Shown here in pieces: positions 24,872 through 34,470 of a stretch of 64,000 bases of DNA. This DNA is from Jejuia algarum (GTDB taxonomy: Bacteria > Bacteroidota > Bacteroidia > Flavobacteriales > Flavobacteriaceae). The translations under genes and the position numbers were made by a program. The notes under the pieces were generated by a model, which saw nothing but the letters and a program-made list of their open reading frames with translations, was not told where the DNA came from and ran no database searches. Position 1 is the first letter of the stretch. Every line of letters starts with the position of its first letter. The stretch is taken from the NCBI GenBank assembly GCA_947495775.1, contig CANMAQ010000005.1:62001-126000 (forward strand), written 5' to 3'.

Positions 24872-27296
24872 TTTTAACGAGATATGTTTCTATAGTGTTC
24901 GCCATAGCATTAGCATAAGGCGCATCAAATAACTGATGGTGTTTCCCCATTGTATATACAGGCGTCACCTTACCATCTGTGATGGCTTCCCAAGTGCTAA
25001 TATAAATAGGATTTAAGTTTTGATCGGCTTTTTCTGTTAAAATTAACAACACATCATCAGGATGCTTTTTAGACCATGTGTAAGCTTTGTAAATGCGGAT
25101 AAGGTTGCGTTTAATAGCCTCTAAATTTTTCTTTGTTTCCGATGCAAAAAGTTGAATGACCTTAGCTTCAAAAAAGCGCTCATAGTTATTAGAAATCATT
25201 AATTTTAGAGCACTTAAGGGCGATTTTATAAGGCGGTTTGCAAAACCATAAATGCGCATCTTTATGCGATCTGGACTCGCAAAATCTTCTTGTTTTATAA
25301 TGCTGTCTACCACAATAAGATGAGTTTGAGTCGCATCTGCTTTTAAAATAGACGCAATTTCTATACCCACAGCAGGACTAAAACAATAGACTAATAAATT
25401 ATAGGGTCCTTCGGGTTGTATGGCCTTAATTTCTTTGGCATAATCTTTTGCCATATCTTCTATACTACCATGCATTTCATTGCCGCCATGTGTGCCAGAA
25501 GGTTGTATGGCGTAAACAGGCCTATCGGGATCTAAAGCATTAGCGATGGCGTTAAAGAAAAACACAAAGCCTCCACCACCATGGATACAAAATAAAGGTG
25601 TTTTCGAGCCTTGAGATTTAATGGGTACAACAAATTTCCAAGATTCAGAAGGTGCATCTTTTAAGATATACGCGGCAAGCGTTTCTATAGTAGGGTGTTT
25701 TAAAAGAGTAATGGGGGGGATTTTAACCTGAAGCCGTCGTTCTATAAGGGTAAACATTTTTATAGCCAATAGGGATTTGCCTCCTATTTTGAAAAAATGA
25801 TCTTGTAATCCTATAGATTTTATATGTAGTAGGTCTTCCCATATTTTTAAAAGCTCTAGTTCTATTTTATTTTTAGCACCTCGAGGTAAGTTCGAGAGGT
25901 CTTTTTGAGATTTCACCACCTTCCTGGAAGGCAGCTGTGGCTCTGGCAATTGATTAAGAAGAGAATCTAAAGGTGTTTCAGGACTGTCGTAGAGGAGATC
26001 TAAAAGTGTTTTAAAGCCTTCCAATAGCCAATTTGCTGTGTCATAGTTGCATATAGAGGTATCACTGCGCAGCTGTATATGTATCGTATCTTCTATTTTA
26101 AGAGTGACGGTTATGGGGTAGGTTGTTGTGATACCACTTTCAAATCCATGTACCTTTAAAGACGCACTTTTAATGGTTTCCCAAGGGAAATTTTCGAAAA
26201 TGAAGAGACTGTCAAACAGTTGCCCAGAGGTGTGCGCTATACTGTCAGAAATCGTACTTAGGGTATAGTGTTCAAATTGTCTGGCTTGTAATTGCTGCTG
26301 TTGTATAGCTTGAAACCAGTTTTTTAAAGGAAGCGCTTTATCGACTAAGGTTCTTACGGGGAGTACATTGGCAAACATACCAGCCATAAGTTCCATATGT
26401 TGAAAATTACCAGACCTTCCAGATACAGTAGTGCCATAGGTGACGTCTGTAGTATTAAAATAGCGCGATAATATAAGACTCCAAAGCCCTTGAAACAGTG
26501 TGTTTGAGGTAATTTGATATGTTTTGGCTAAGGCTTTTGCTTTGGTAACTGCATCATGATCTAAAAAACGGTCATGTGTGTTAAGTTGCATAGCTTCCGA
26601 AGCAGGGGTTTTAAATAAAGAAGGCGTTTTAAAGTCTTTAAATGATGTTTTCCAAAACAGATCTGCCGCATCAGCATCGCAGTGTTTTAAATGTTTTAAA
26701 TACGAGGTGTAAGAAGGAACAGGAGGAAGGTTTGCCGTTTTTTCATCGGCTAGAGTTTCGTAAAAGCTAAAGACATCTTTAAGGATGATGCTAGAAGACC
26801 AACCATCTAGGAGTAAATGGTGGCAACCCCATAGCAGTTTATAGGTGTTCGCATCGGTTTGTATAAGATAAACTTTAGATAAAGGAGCGTTTTGAAAATC
26901 AAGATTATCCGCCTTCATATCTGCTTTTAAGGTGCTCAATTTAATGCCTTGCGTCACCTTGTCTCTATGGCTCCAATCTTCTATACTACAATTTAATGAG
27001 CCTTCTGGTTTTACAATTTGCACAGGGGTTTTAACTGTTTCCCAATGTACAGAAGTTCTTAAGACGGCATGACGTTTTGTTGCTAAGGCCCAAGCGTTTT
27101 TAAATAATGTTGTGTTTAAAGCACCATCTATAGTACATTGTACAATTAAAAACCCTTGATCTTCTGTCGCGGACAAATGGTGAAATAAGATCCCCTGTTG
27201 CATGGTGCTAAGCGGGTAAATGGCTTCTATTTTTTTAGTGTCTTTCGTGTTAAGCGCTGTGTTCATGCTGTTTTTTTTACTGTAGGATAAGTGCAT
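24852..27296 (-). CDS. NRPS module C-T-TE without adenylation domain
   Basis: 814 residues. A condensation domain (about 20-450; IEAIYPLSTMQQGILFHHLS, and catalytic C-H-H-L-L-L-D-G-W at 158-166) is followed directly by a carrier domain (about 485-550; G-G-K-S-L with Ser508) and a thioesterase (about 560-814). No adenylation domain lies between, so this carrier must be charged in trans or serve only for transfer. In the TE the usual G-Y-S-F-G-G elbow reads V-Y-C-F-S-P: Cys638 is at the nucleophile position and the flanking Gly are replaced; H-G-G-G-G and the C-terminal G-K-H-H are kept. Position after an epimerisation module suggests a D-L condensation domain. A second start at 27266 is possible. 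Confidence 0.9.
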   Translation of the reverse strand: MHLSYSKKNSMNTALNTKDTKKIEAIYPLSTMQQGILFHHLSATEDQGFLIVQCTIDGALNTTLFKNAWALATKRHAVLRTSVHWETVKTPVQIVKPEGSLNCSIEDWSHRDKVTQGIKLSTLKADMKADNLDFQNAPLSKVYLIQTDANTYKLLWGCHHLLLDGWSSSIILKDVFSFYETLADEKTANLPPVPSYTSYLKHLKHCDADAADLFWKTSFKDFKTPSLFKTPASEAMQLNTHDRFLDHDAVTKAKALAKTYQITSNTLFQGLWSLILSRYFNTTDVTYGTTVSGRSGNFQHMELMAGMFANVLPVRTLVDKALPLKNWFQAIQQQQLQARQFEHYTLSTISDSIAHTSGQLFDSLFIFENFPWETIKSASLKVHGFESGITTTYPITVTLKIEDTIHIQLRSDTSICNYDTANWLLEGFKTLLDLLYDSPETPLDSLLNQLPEPQLPSRKVVKSQKDLSNLPRGAKNKIELELLKIWEDLLHIKSIGLQDHFFKIGGKSLLAIKMFTLIERRLQVKIPPITLLKHPTIETLAAYILKDAPSESWKFVVPIKSQGSKTPLFCIHGGGGFVFFFNAIANALDPDRPVYAIQPSGTHGGNEMHGSIEDMAKDYAKEIKAIQPEGPYNLLVYCFSPAVGIEIASILKADATQTHLIVVDSIIKQEDFASPDRIKMRIYGFANRLIKSPLSALKLMISNNYERFFEAKVIQLFASETKKNLEAIKRNLIRIYKAYTWSKKHPDDVLLILTEKADQNLNPIYISTWEAITDGKVTPVYTMGKHHQLFDAPYANAMANTIETYLVKNERSQA

Positions 27297-27308
27297 AGAG
27301 ATTTGGGT

Positions 27309-28640
27309 TTAGAGATAAGGTGTTAATGGGGTTGTGCTGTTATTTACGTAGGTCTTGTGTAGACGTGCCATGTATTTTTTAAGAGACGTATCATGTAATA
27401 CGGTATGAATTTTTGTGTTTATACTTTCAATACTATCTATAGTTTTGTCGCCTCGTAAGCCTATTTTATGATAGGCGAGACGTGCTGCATTGCCATCTTG
27501 ATCGTAGTGCTGTCCAGAATATACAAGCATAGGCACCTTAAAATGAATGCATTCATTTATGGTATGGATACCGCCGTGGTTTATACTACAATCGGTATGC
27601 GCGAGTACGGGAAGTTGAGGGACCCAACGGTGCAGAAATACATTTTTAGGCACAGCCGTTAAGGTATCAGGAATTGTTTTGCCTCCAAATGAAATAAGCA
27701 GTAACCAGTTGTTTTCATTGGCCACAGCTTTTATAAGTTTTGTTAAAAATGTGACATCCTCAGTAGGTGCCATAGTGGTAAGAGAGCAGTAAATAAGCTT
27801 CTTTTTGGTACTGTTTTTTAAGTTGATTATGGCGTTAATAGCATCTGGCATCTCAATTTTAGTACGATTTTCTGCAACCATAGCCCCAATGTATTGTACT
27901 GTGCTTGGCTTTTTATAGGGAAACTCAAGGGCTTCCATAACCATATAAAGGCTATCTATATTTTTATAGATAAATGCAGACGGGAAATTTCTTGAAATGC
28001 ATTGAACAGTTGTTAAGCGTTCTTGTTTTAGGTACTGTTTTAATACCGAACGCCTGCTGTGTTCTAAACGTAGATTGTCCATAACCATACGTCCTATAAT
28101 TTTTAATTTGAGCTGTAACCATTCGAATTCAATACCTAAACGACTGCCACTAAACCCTTGTTTAGGTATGATTGTACTGCGTAAAGGTGGCAAATTGGAT
28201 TGCCTTTGATTGAATAAAAAACAACTTAATAATTTTGTGTTTATGTTTAATTTAAGCGCAGGTAAAATAGCTTCATGAATTTCTAAATCTATAAGAGCGA
28301 CATCTGGGTTTAAGGTGTTTAGAATGCGTTCGTAGTCTAAAAGTTGAAGTGCCGTAATCCCTGCATTGTATTGCTGTTTTAAATGGGTGTAGTGGTAAAT
28401 GTATTTAAAAAAGGTACTGTATTTTTTCTGGCGTAAGGCTTCTGTGTTTAAAAATGAAAATTTAAAGTTAATCTCAGGAAGTTGCACATAAGAAAGCCCT
28501 TGAGCTTTAACGAGAGCCTCAATAGGTTTCGGACACAAATAGGTAATGCGATGGCCTTCTGTTTGAAGCCTATGTGCCAGTTGAAAACTGGCATTTGTAA
28601 TACCAACCAAGCCTGATGTTATGATAGCGATGTGTTTCAT
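27309..28640 (-). CDS. UGT/MGT-type glycosyltransferase (GT1-like)
   Basis: A 443-residue GT-B glycosyltransferase. It starts MKHIAIITSGLVGITNASFQ with the N-terminal acceptor domain pattern. The C-terminal nucleotide-sugar site reads VFLHRWVPQLPVLAHTDCSI then NHGGIHTINECIHFKVPMLV and GQHYDQDGNAARLA, matching macrolide and UDP-glycosyl transferases of family GT1. It would attach a sugar to the peptide product or an intermediate. It lies 1 bp after the large NRPS and 12 bp before the C-T-TE gene, so it is embedded in the biosynthetic operon. The donor sugar is unknown and no sugar-building genes are present in the window. Confidence 0.87.
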   Translation of the reverse strand: MKHIAIITSGLVGITNASFQLAHRLQTEGHRITYLCPKPIEALVKAQGLSYVQLPEINFKFSFLNTEALRQKKYSTFFKYIYHYTHLKQQYNAGITALQLLDYERILNTLNPDVALIDLEIHEAILPALKLNINTKLLSCFLFNQRQSNLPPLRSTIIPKQGFSGSRLGIEFEWLQLKLKIIGRMVMDNLRLEHSRRSVLKQYLKQERLTTVQCISRNFPSAFIYKNIDSLYMVMEALEFPYKKPSTVQYIGAMVAENRTKIEMPDAINAIINLKNSTKKKLIYCSLTTMAPTEDVTFLTKLIKAVANENNWLLLISFGGKTIPDTLTAVPKNVFLHRWVPQLPVLAHTDCSINHGGIHTINECIHFKVPMLVYSGQHYDQDGNAARLAYHKIGLRGDKTIDSIESINTKIHTVLHDTSLKKYMARLHKTYVNNSTTPLTPYL

Positions 28641-28641
28641 G

Positions 28642-31600
28642 TTACAGCTCTAAGGTGTTTAAAAGGGCGTCTAAATCGTCTTGATCTAAATCGACATCTT
28701 CAAAATCAGATGGGGTGTATCTTGTAGCAGTACTAGTTGTACAATGGTTTACAATGTCTTGTAGAATAGCTTTAAAGGCAGCGCTGCAATTTTGCATGGT
28801 TTCTGTTTGAAATGCGGTAGCGGCATAACTCCAATCCACCTGTAATTTGTCATTTTGTATCAAGGCGTTCACTTCTATATAGTAGTGGCGTTCACTCTGT
28901 GGTGCTCTCATGTGTTTGGTGAGAAAGGCCACATTGGTATCTGTATGCGATGAGGTTCCTAAAAAATTAAATACAATATTAGGGTAAGCAGCAGTACCTA
29001 ATTTAGAGCTTAAATGCCTTAAGATGCCATAGCCTATACCATGTTGAGGCGTTTGGCGAAGGGTTTCTTTGGTTTGCATGATATGTTGCTCCAAATTAGA
29101 ATGGTCTTCTACCTTTACTGTTTTAGGGAAGAAAGCTGTAAACCAACCTACTGTATTCGAAAGGTCGTGTTCTGGGCGATCGCTTGTCCTGCCATGGCGT
29201 TCTAATGCTAAAGCAATTTTAGAGGTCTTACTCCATTGCGATACGGCTAATGTAAAAGCAGCAAGTAAGAGCTCGTCTGTTTTTGTGTTATAAGCTGCAT
29301 TCGCTTCTTTTTGAAGTTGTTGCGTGGTAGCGCTGTCTATTTCAAAAGCAATTCGATTTACGTCTTTTTCTAGAATAGGTAGGGGGCAGGCGTGGTCTAA
29401 GGGCAGCTCATTTTGGTGTGTTATTTCCTGTTGCCAATACGCCAATTCCTGATCTATAGCAGGCGTGTTTACCTGTTCTAAAAGGTAATTCCCCCATGTT
29501 TTTACAGAAGCTGTTTGCGTAAGCGGCTGTAGCTTCTGCCGCTCTAGAGTTGTTTTATAATAGTCGAGAAGCATTTGCCAAGACACAACATCTATTACCA
29601 AATGGTGGGCGCTTAAAATGAAGCTATTTGTTGCAGGTGTTCCAGTTTCGATATACAAACATTGAAATAAATTACCTTGGTCTAAAGTGATTGCATTTTG
29701 AATAGCTTGCAATTGCGCTTCCAGGTGAGCAGATTGCTCGGCAAGCGGAACAGCTGATAGGTCTATAATTTGAAACCCTTTATCTTCTGAAACCGGTTGT
29801 ATAACAGCCTGCCAAGTGTTGTGTTTGAAATGAAATGCAGCGCGCAGCGCATCATGATGTTTAATGATGTTTTGGGTGATGCGTTTTACAAAATGTGCAG
29901 TTGCACCTTCGGGCAAGGTTTTAAAATGGAACCCTTGATTCCAATAATGTGGCGCGTTTTTGTGAGTTTCGAAAAACCATTCTTGAATAGGGAGTAAAGG
30001 TGTGGCACCAAAAGGAAGCGATTCGTGATGAACAGCACTCGTGCTTTCGGTAGTCACATAATGTGCGAGTTCTGCAATAGTTTGGTGTTCAAATATTTGA
30101 TTTGGAGCGATATGAATGCCTTCAACTCTGGCTTTAGCCATAATTTGAATGCTTAGTATAGAATCGCCGCCAAGTTCGAAAAAATTATCATGAATGCTTA
30201 AATCTTCCAAATGCAGTAGACGTTTCCAAATGATGAGCAGTTGTGCTTCAGTAAGCGTTAATACTTTCGTTTCTGAAGGTTTTGTATGCTGTACGGTTTT
30301 TAAATTAGAAAGTGTTGTTGTATCAATTTTACCATTGGGAAGTCGTGGAATTTCATCTACGATGGTAAAATGACTTGGAATCATATAATCGGGTAACTTT
30401 TCTTTTAATTCTGCTTTTAGTGTAGCCATAGTAAACCCAGCCGTTGTTTGTAAAAAGGCTATGAGTTGTTGTGTGCCTCTAGCATTTGTTTTTACCAGTA
30501 CTACAGCTTGCTGTATGGCACTACTTTTAGTAAGCGTGGCTGTAATTGCATCTATTTCTACACGGTAGCCTCTAATTTTAATTTGCTGATCTTTGCGTCC
30601 TAAAAATTCAATAGCACCATTGGTATTATACCGTGCCAAATCTCCCGTTTTATATAAGGTGGTATGTGGTGCAAATACTGGGTGGATAAATGCTTTTTGT
30701 GTTAATTCAGGATGGTTTAAATAGCCTTTAGAAAGCGTATCGCCACCAATGTATATCTCTCCAGACACTCCTACAGGCACTGGATGACCATTGGTGTCTA
30801 AAAGATGTATGCTGGCCTGCGCTACGGGGGTACCTATAGGAATTTGTGTGGCATTTATTAGTGTTTTAAGACTTACTTTATGCGCTATGCACCATACAGA
30901 AGCTTCTGTGGGGCCGTATTCGTTATATAGGGCTGTTTGTGGTAAGATTTCAAAATGCTTTTGACATAAGGGAACACTACAACGTTCTCCTGCGACCATA
31001 ACGGTTTGAAGTGTTTGTAGTTTAGAGGGGGAGATGTGTTCTAAAATAACAGCATAGAGGCTAGGCAGCATTAAGGTATGCGTAATCTTATGAGTGGCAA
31101 TGGTATCTGCGATTTGCTCAAGATCTTGTTCTATACGTTTGGGAGTAACCACAAGTTTCCCCCCTGTACATAAGGTCCAAAATAGTCCTGCTTTAGAACT
31201 GTCGAAGGCAATAGACGACATTAGTAAAAAGGCCTTAGGCATGTGTTCATAAAAAGTGAGACGCCCTGCGGTCGATTGGATGATGTTTTTGTGGCTAATA
31301 GGAACGCCCTTAGGTTGCCCCGTGCTCCCAGAGGTGTAAATTACATAGGCTAAATCGTTGGGCTTGACTTCGGGTAATACGATAGCGTCGGTACTAAGTG
31401 TACTTTGGTCTACACTAACCGTGGTCTTATTTAAAAGTTTAAATTGACTACGAAATGTGGTTTGGGTGACAATGGTATCTACTTTAGCATCTTCTAAAAT
31501 ATATTCCATATGTGCTTTGGGGTAATCGGGATCTATAGGCAGATAGGCATAACCTGCCTTAAGAATGCCTAAAAGACCTACAATCATATCTATAGACCGT

Positions 31601-33243
31601 TCGAGACACAAACCGACTATTTTGCCTATAGGAGCAGCGTGCATTAAAGATAGGGCAACGGCATTGGCACGTGTGTTTAAGGTTGTGTAATCGATATGCG
31701 CTGTTCCAAAAGCTACAGCTGTTTGCAAAGGTGTTGTTGCAGCAATTTGGGCAATACGTTCATGGATGCCATGATAGGTAGAGAATTCATGTGTTTCTGT
31801 TGGTGCCGTTGCAATTAAAGTCGTGTCAGCAGCTGTATGTACTGGAATTTTAGCGATTTCAGCATTTTGGTGTTTACCTATAAAATCTAGAGTTTCTACA
31901 AAGTAATCTTGAAATCGCGTTATAGTGTCTTCATTAAAAAGTGCAGTAGCATACTCTAAAGCCACAGTGAGCTGTCCTTGATGTTCAGAGACAAATAGGG
32001 TAAGATCGAATTTAGATACTTTAGCGGTATATGCTGTTGGGGTTATTACTTGCAAATCGGTTCCAAAATCTGGGGTTTCTCCAGAACTGTTATAAACAAA
32101 CATGGCTTGGAACAGCGGGTTTGCCGTTGTTGTGCGTTCTATGTGTAAAGCCTTAACGAGGACATCGAAAGGCAATTCTTTATGTTCTAAGGCTTTAGAA
32201 AAAAGGCTGTTAATTGAGGTAATAAAAGCAGAAATAGTGCTATTAGGATCAATATTTGCTTTTAAAGCCATGGTATCGATACATAAACCGAATACGTCTT
32301 CTAAGCTGTTTTGAGACCTATTAGAAACAGGTGTGCCTACAACAATTTCGTCTTGTCTAGAAAAATTGTAGAGCATGATATAGTAGGCGGACAGGAATAG
32401 CACAAAAGGTGTGGTGTGTAGCGTTTTTGCTAAATCTAAAGCTGCATGGGCTATGGGCTGGGGGATGTCCAAACTTATGGTGTTCCCTTTATAGTTGGGA
32501 AGGTTTGGTCTTACCTTGTCTTTTGGCAAATTGAGCTGAGGTGGTAGTTCTGCGAACTGCGTTTTCCAATATTCTAGTGCTTTACTATAATTTTGCTGCT
32601 GTTGCCAATAGGCAAAATCCATATAGTTTATAGCGGCTTTAGAGGAAGGGGGTAAGGCCTCTCCTTTTATAAGTGCTGCATACTGTCTGGCAATGGTCGT
32701 TTTTAAATGTTGCATGGACCATTGGTCTGTAATAATGTGGTGCAGCTTAAAAAAAAGCACATGACGGGTAGGACTTAATGTGTATAAGGTGATACGGTAT
32801 AACGGCGCTTCGTTTAAATTAAAGGCCGTATGTGCCGCTTCGTCTAAGGCTGTGTTTGTTGCTTGTCGTGCTTTTTCAAGTGGCAAATGGCTAAAATCGA
32901 CATGCTCTAGTTGAAACGCCAGACTTTCATCTATTTGAAATAGCGGCTTGCCATCAACTTCTGGATAGTACGATTTAAAGATGCGATGGGTATCAAATAG
33001 ATGTTTTAAGCTTAATGTAAGATGCGCTATATCTAATTGTCCGTTTAAGATGAGGTATTCTGAAAGGTTATAAAATGGATTATCAGGATAGAGCTGTTGT
33101 AAAAACCATAAACTTTTTTGTTGGTGCGTTAAAGGTAACGCAGTGGTTTCAGGTACTTTTACTATGGCATTAGACGTTACAACAGTTTTTGTTCTGTTCT
33201 TCCACCTACTGAGTAAACCTCCTTTAGTTAGATCTGTTTTCAA
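28642..33243 (-). CDS. NRPS module C-A-T-E
   Basis: 1533 residues. Condensation domain (about 35-450) with H-H-I-I-T-D-Q-W (HH at 168-169); adenylation domain (about 480-990) with YTSGSTGQPKGV, YNEYGPTEAS, YKTGDLARY, IRGYRVEID and L-P-N-G-K-I-D; carrier domain with E-L-G-G-D-S-I (Ser1028); epimerisation domain (about 1090-1520) with H-H-L-V-I-D-V-V-S-W (HH at 1213-1214), NTVGWFTAFFP and NIVFNFLG. It adds one residue and sets it to D. By-eye specificity residues start D-S-x-x-A and end E-V-W; I cannot match them to a known amino acid. The start is TTG at 33243. The downstream partner should be the C-T-TE protein. Confidence 0.93.
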   Translation of the reverse strand: MKTDLTKGGLLSRWKNRTKTVVTSNAIVKVPETTALPLTHQQKSLWFLQQLYPDNPFYNLSEYLILNGQLDIAHLTLSLKHLFDTHRIFKSYYPEVDGKPLFQIDESLAFQLEHVDFSHLPLEKARQATNTALDEAAHTAFNLNEAPLYRITLYTLSPTRHVLFFKLHHIITDQWSMQHLKTTIARQYAALIKGEALPPSSKAAINYMDFAYWQQQQNYSKALEYWKTQFAELPPQLNLPKDKVRPNLPNYKGNTISLDIPQPIAHAALDLAKTLHTTPFVLFLSAYYIMLYNFSRQDEIVVGTPVSNRSQNSLEDVFGLCIDTMALKANIDPNSTISAFITSINSLFSKALEHKELPFDVLVKALHIERTTTANPLFQAMFVYNSSGETPDFGTDLQVITPTAYTAKVSKFDLTLFVSEHQGQLTVALEYATALFNEDTITRFQDYFVETLDFIGKHQNAEIAKIPVHTAADTTLIATAPTETHEFSTYHGIHERIAQIAATTPLQTAVAFGTAHIDYTTLNTRANAVALSLMHAAPIGKIVGLCLERSIDMIVGLLGILKAGYAYLPIDPDYPKAHMEYILEDAKVDTIVTQTTFRSQFKLLNKTTVSVDQSTLSTDAIVLPEVKPNDLAYVIYTSGSTGQPKGVPISHKNIIQSTAGRLTFYEHMPKAFLLMSSIAFDSSKAGLFWTLCTGGKLVVTPKRIEQDLEQIADTIATHKITHTLMLPSLYAVILEHISPSKLQTLQTVMVAGERCSVPLCQKHFEILPQTALYNEYGPTEASVWCIAHKVSLKTLINATQIPIGTPVAQASIHLLDTNGHPVPVGVSGEIYIGGDTLSKGYLNHPELTQKAFIHPVFAPHTTLYKTGDLARYNTNGAIEFLGRKDQQIKIRGYRVEIDAITATLTKSSAIQQAVVLVKTNARGTQQLIAFLQTTAGFTMATLKAELKEKLPDYMIPSHFTIVDEIPRLPNGKIDTTTLSNLKTVQHTKPSETKVLTLTEAQLLIIWKRLLHLEDLSIHDNFFELGGDSILSIQIMAKARVEGIHIAPNQIFEHQTIAELAHYVTTESTSAVHHESLPFGATPLLPIQEWFFETHKNAPHYWNQGFHFKTLPEGATAHFVKRITQNIIKHHDALRAAFHFKHNTWQAVIQPVSEDKGFQIIDLSAVPLAEQSAHLEAQLQAIQNAITLDQGNLFQCLYIETGTPATNSFILSAHHLVIDVVSWQMLLDYYKTTLERQKLQPLTQTASVKTWGNYLLEQVNTPAIDQELAYWQQEITHQNELPLDHACPLPILEKDVNRIAFEIDSATTQQLQKEANAAYNTKTDELLLAAFTLAVSQWSKTSKIALALERHGRTSDRPEHDLSNTVGWFTAFFPKTVKVEDHSNLEQHIMQTKETLRQTPQHGIGYGILRHLSSKLGTAAYPNIVFNFLGTSSHTDTNVAFLTKHMRAPQSERHYYIEVNALIQNDKLQVDWSYAATAFQTETMQNCSAAFKAILQDIVNHCTTSTATRYTPSDFEDVDLDQDDLDALLNTLEL

Positions 33244-33267
33244 AATATAATGTATTAGAGGTTACTG

Positions 33268-34470
33268 TTATTTTAAGCCTAAAAATTTAGCCGTTTCATA
33301 AGCGGCCATAGTGATGTAATCGCCTATTTTTAAGTTGATATCAAAAGCACGTTCGATACACCAGTACAAGGAGATAATAATTAACAGGACAGACATGTAC
33401 ACTAAGAGTTTAGGATACAGTTTATGCTGGCGTATAAGATAGAGTATAGGGAAAATGGCAGCTATTATAGCCAATTGTCCCAATTCTACACCAATATTAA
33501 AACCGAGTAAGGACAGCGATAAGAATTCGCTAGTTAGGCCCAAATCGCTTAAGACACTTGCAAAACCAAAACCGTGAAATAGCCCGAAAATAAAGGCAAT
33601 AGTCCAATCTTTCATTTTAAAGATGGGTTTTATATTGTGGTAGGCTGCTAAACCAATAGAGAATGCAATGATAGACTCTACCACTTGGGAAGGTAGGTTT
33701 ATGAGTTGCAGTGCTGCTAAGGTTAATGTAATGGTATGGGCTATTGTAAAAAAGCTAACCACTTTTATGATAAATAGAAAAGCGGTTTTAAAATTCATAA
33801 CAGGTGTCCATCCAAAAATACTGTCATTTTTTCGTTTCACTACGGCGGGTAGTATCAATGCTAATAAAAAGAGAATGTGGTCTATACCAATCCAAATATG
33901 CCAAACGCCTTGCTTTATCATGGCTATAAAACCAGTAAATACAGTCGATTCACTTAAATTAAGGCGGTCATTAGGAGCATCGGGCGAAAAATCTAAAGCA
34001 ATATTAGCTTCATTATTTATCAATCCTGCTTTCCAATTGTATTCCATAATTAAGAACCCTTTATGGTCTGGATCTTCATTAAATCCAATATTGTAAAAAA
34101 CATCAAGGTGGTCTGGTATGGTTTTGAGTTGCTCCAGTTTAAAGTACAGCTGTACATAGTTTCCAGAGCTGATGGGTAAAATACCCATTTTATCGAAATG
34201 GATTTGGTGTGCACCTAATTCTGATTTAAAAGCAGCATTTTTTAACACATAAGCTTCTAAAAGTGACTTGTATGGTGTAATGGTTTCTAAAGTGGCGTCT
34301 TTTGGAAGGTCTAAATTAAAGATGGTATTGATTTCTTTAATATTGATTTCATAATGACCTTCAATGCCGTTAGTTTCATAAATTCTTAAAAAGACATAGC
34401 TTTGGTTGGGGGCATGTGCATATCCTAATGCAGTAGCCAATACTAATAAGGCAAATAGTAATTTTCTCAT
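33268..34470 (-). CDS. HupE/UreJ_2-like membrane protein
   Basis: 400 residues: signal peptide (MRKLLFALLVLATALGYA), an extracytoplasmic beta-rich domain to about residue 190, then a HupE/UreJ-like membrane part with about six to seven helices. Signature pieces are HIWIGIDHILFLLALILPAV, FFTIAHTITLTLAAL, FGLFHGFGFASVL and FNIGVELGQLAI, with conserved His and Asp in helices. HupE/UreJ proteins are nickel/cobalt permeases or accessory metal proteins; this longer form with an N-terminal domain is common in Bacteroidota and is often found near TonB receptors. It is the first gene of the minus arm, 24 bp before the large NRPS. Confidence 0.82.
   Translation of the reverse strand: MRKLLFALLVLATALGYAHAPNQSYVFLRIYETNGIEGHYEINIKEINTIFNLDLPKDATLETITPYKSLLEAYVLKNAAFKSELGAHQIHFDKMGILPISSGNYVQLYFKLEQLKTIPDHLDVFYNIGFNEDPDHKGFLIMEYNWKAGLINNEANIALDFSPDAPNDRLNLSESTVFTGFIAMIKQGVWHIWIGIDHILFLLALILPAVVKRKNDSIFGWTPVMNFKTAFLFIIKVVSFFTIAHTITLTLAALQLINLPSQVVESIIAFSIGLAAYHNIKPIFKMKDWTIAFIFGLFHGFGFASVLSDLGLTSEFLSLSLLGFNIGVELGQLAIIAAIFPILYLIRQHKLYPKLLVYMSVLLIIISLYWCIERAFDINLKIGDYITMAAYETAKFLGLK

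Noticed and set aside
33668..34096. Plus-strand 142-codon open frame opposite the HupE-like gene
   Set aside because: Antisense shadow of a gene with clear membrane motifs.
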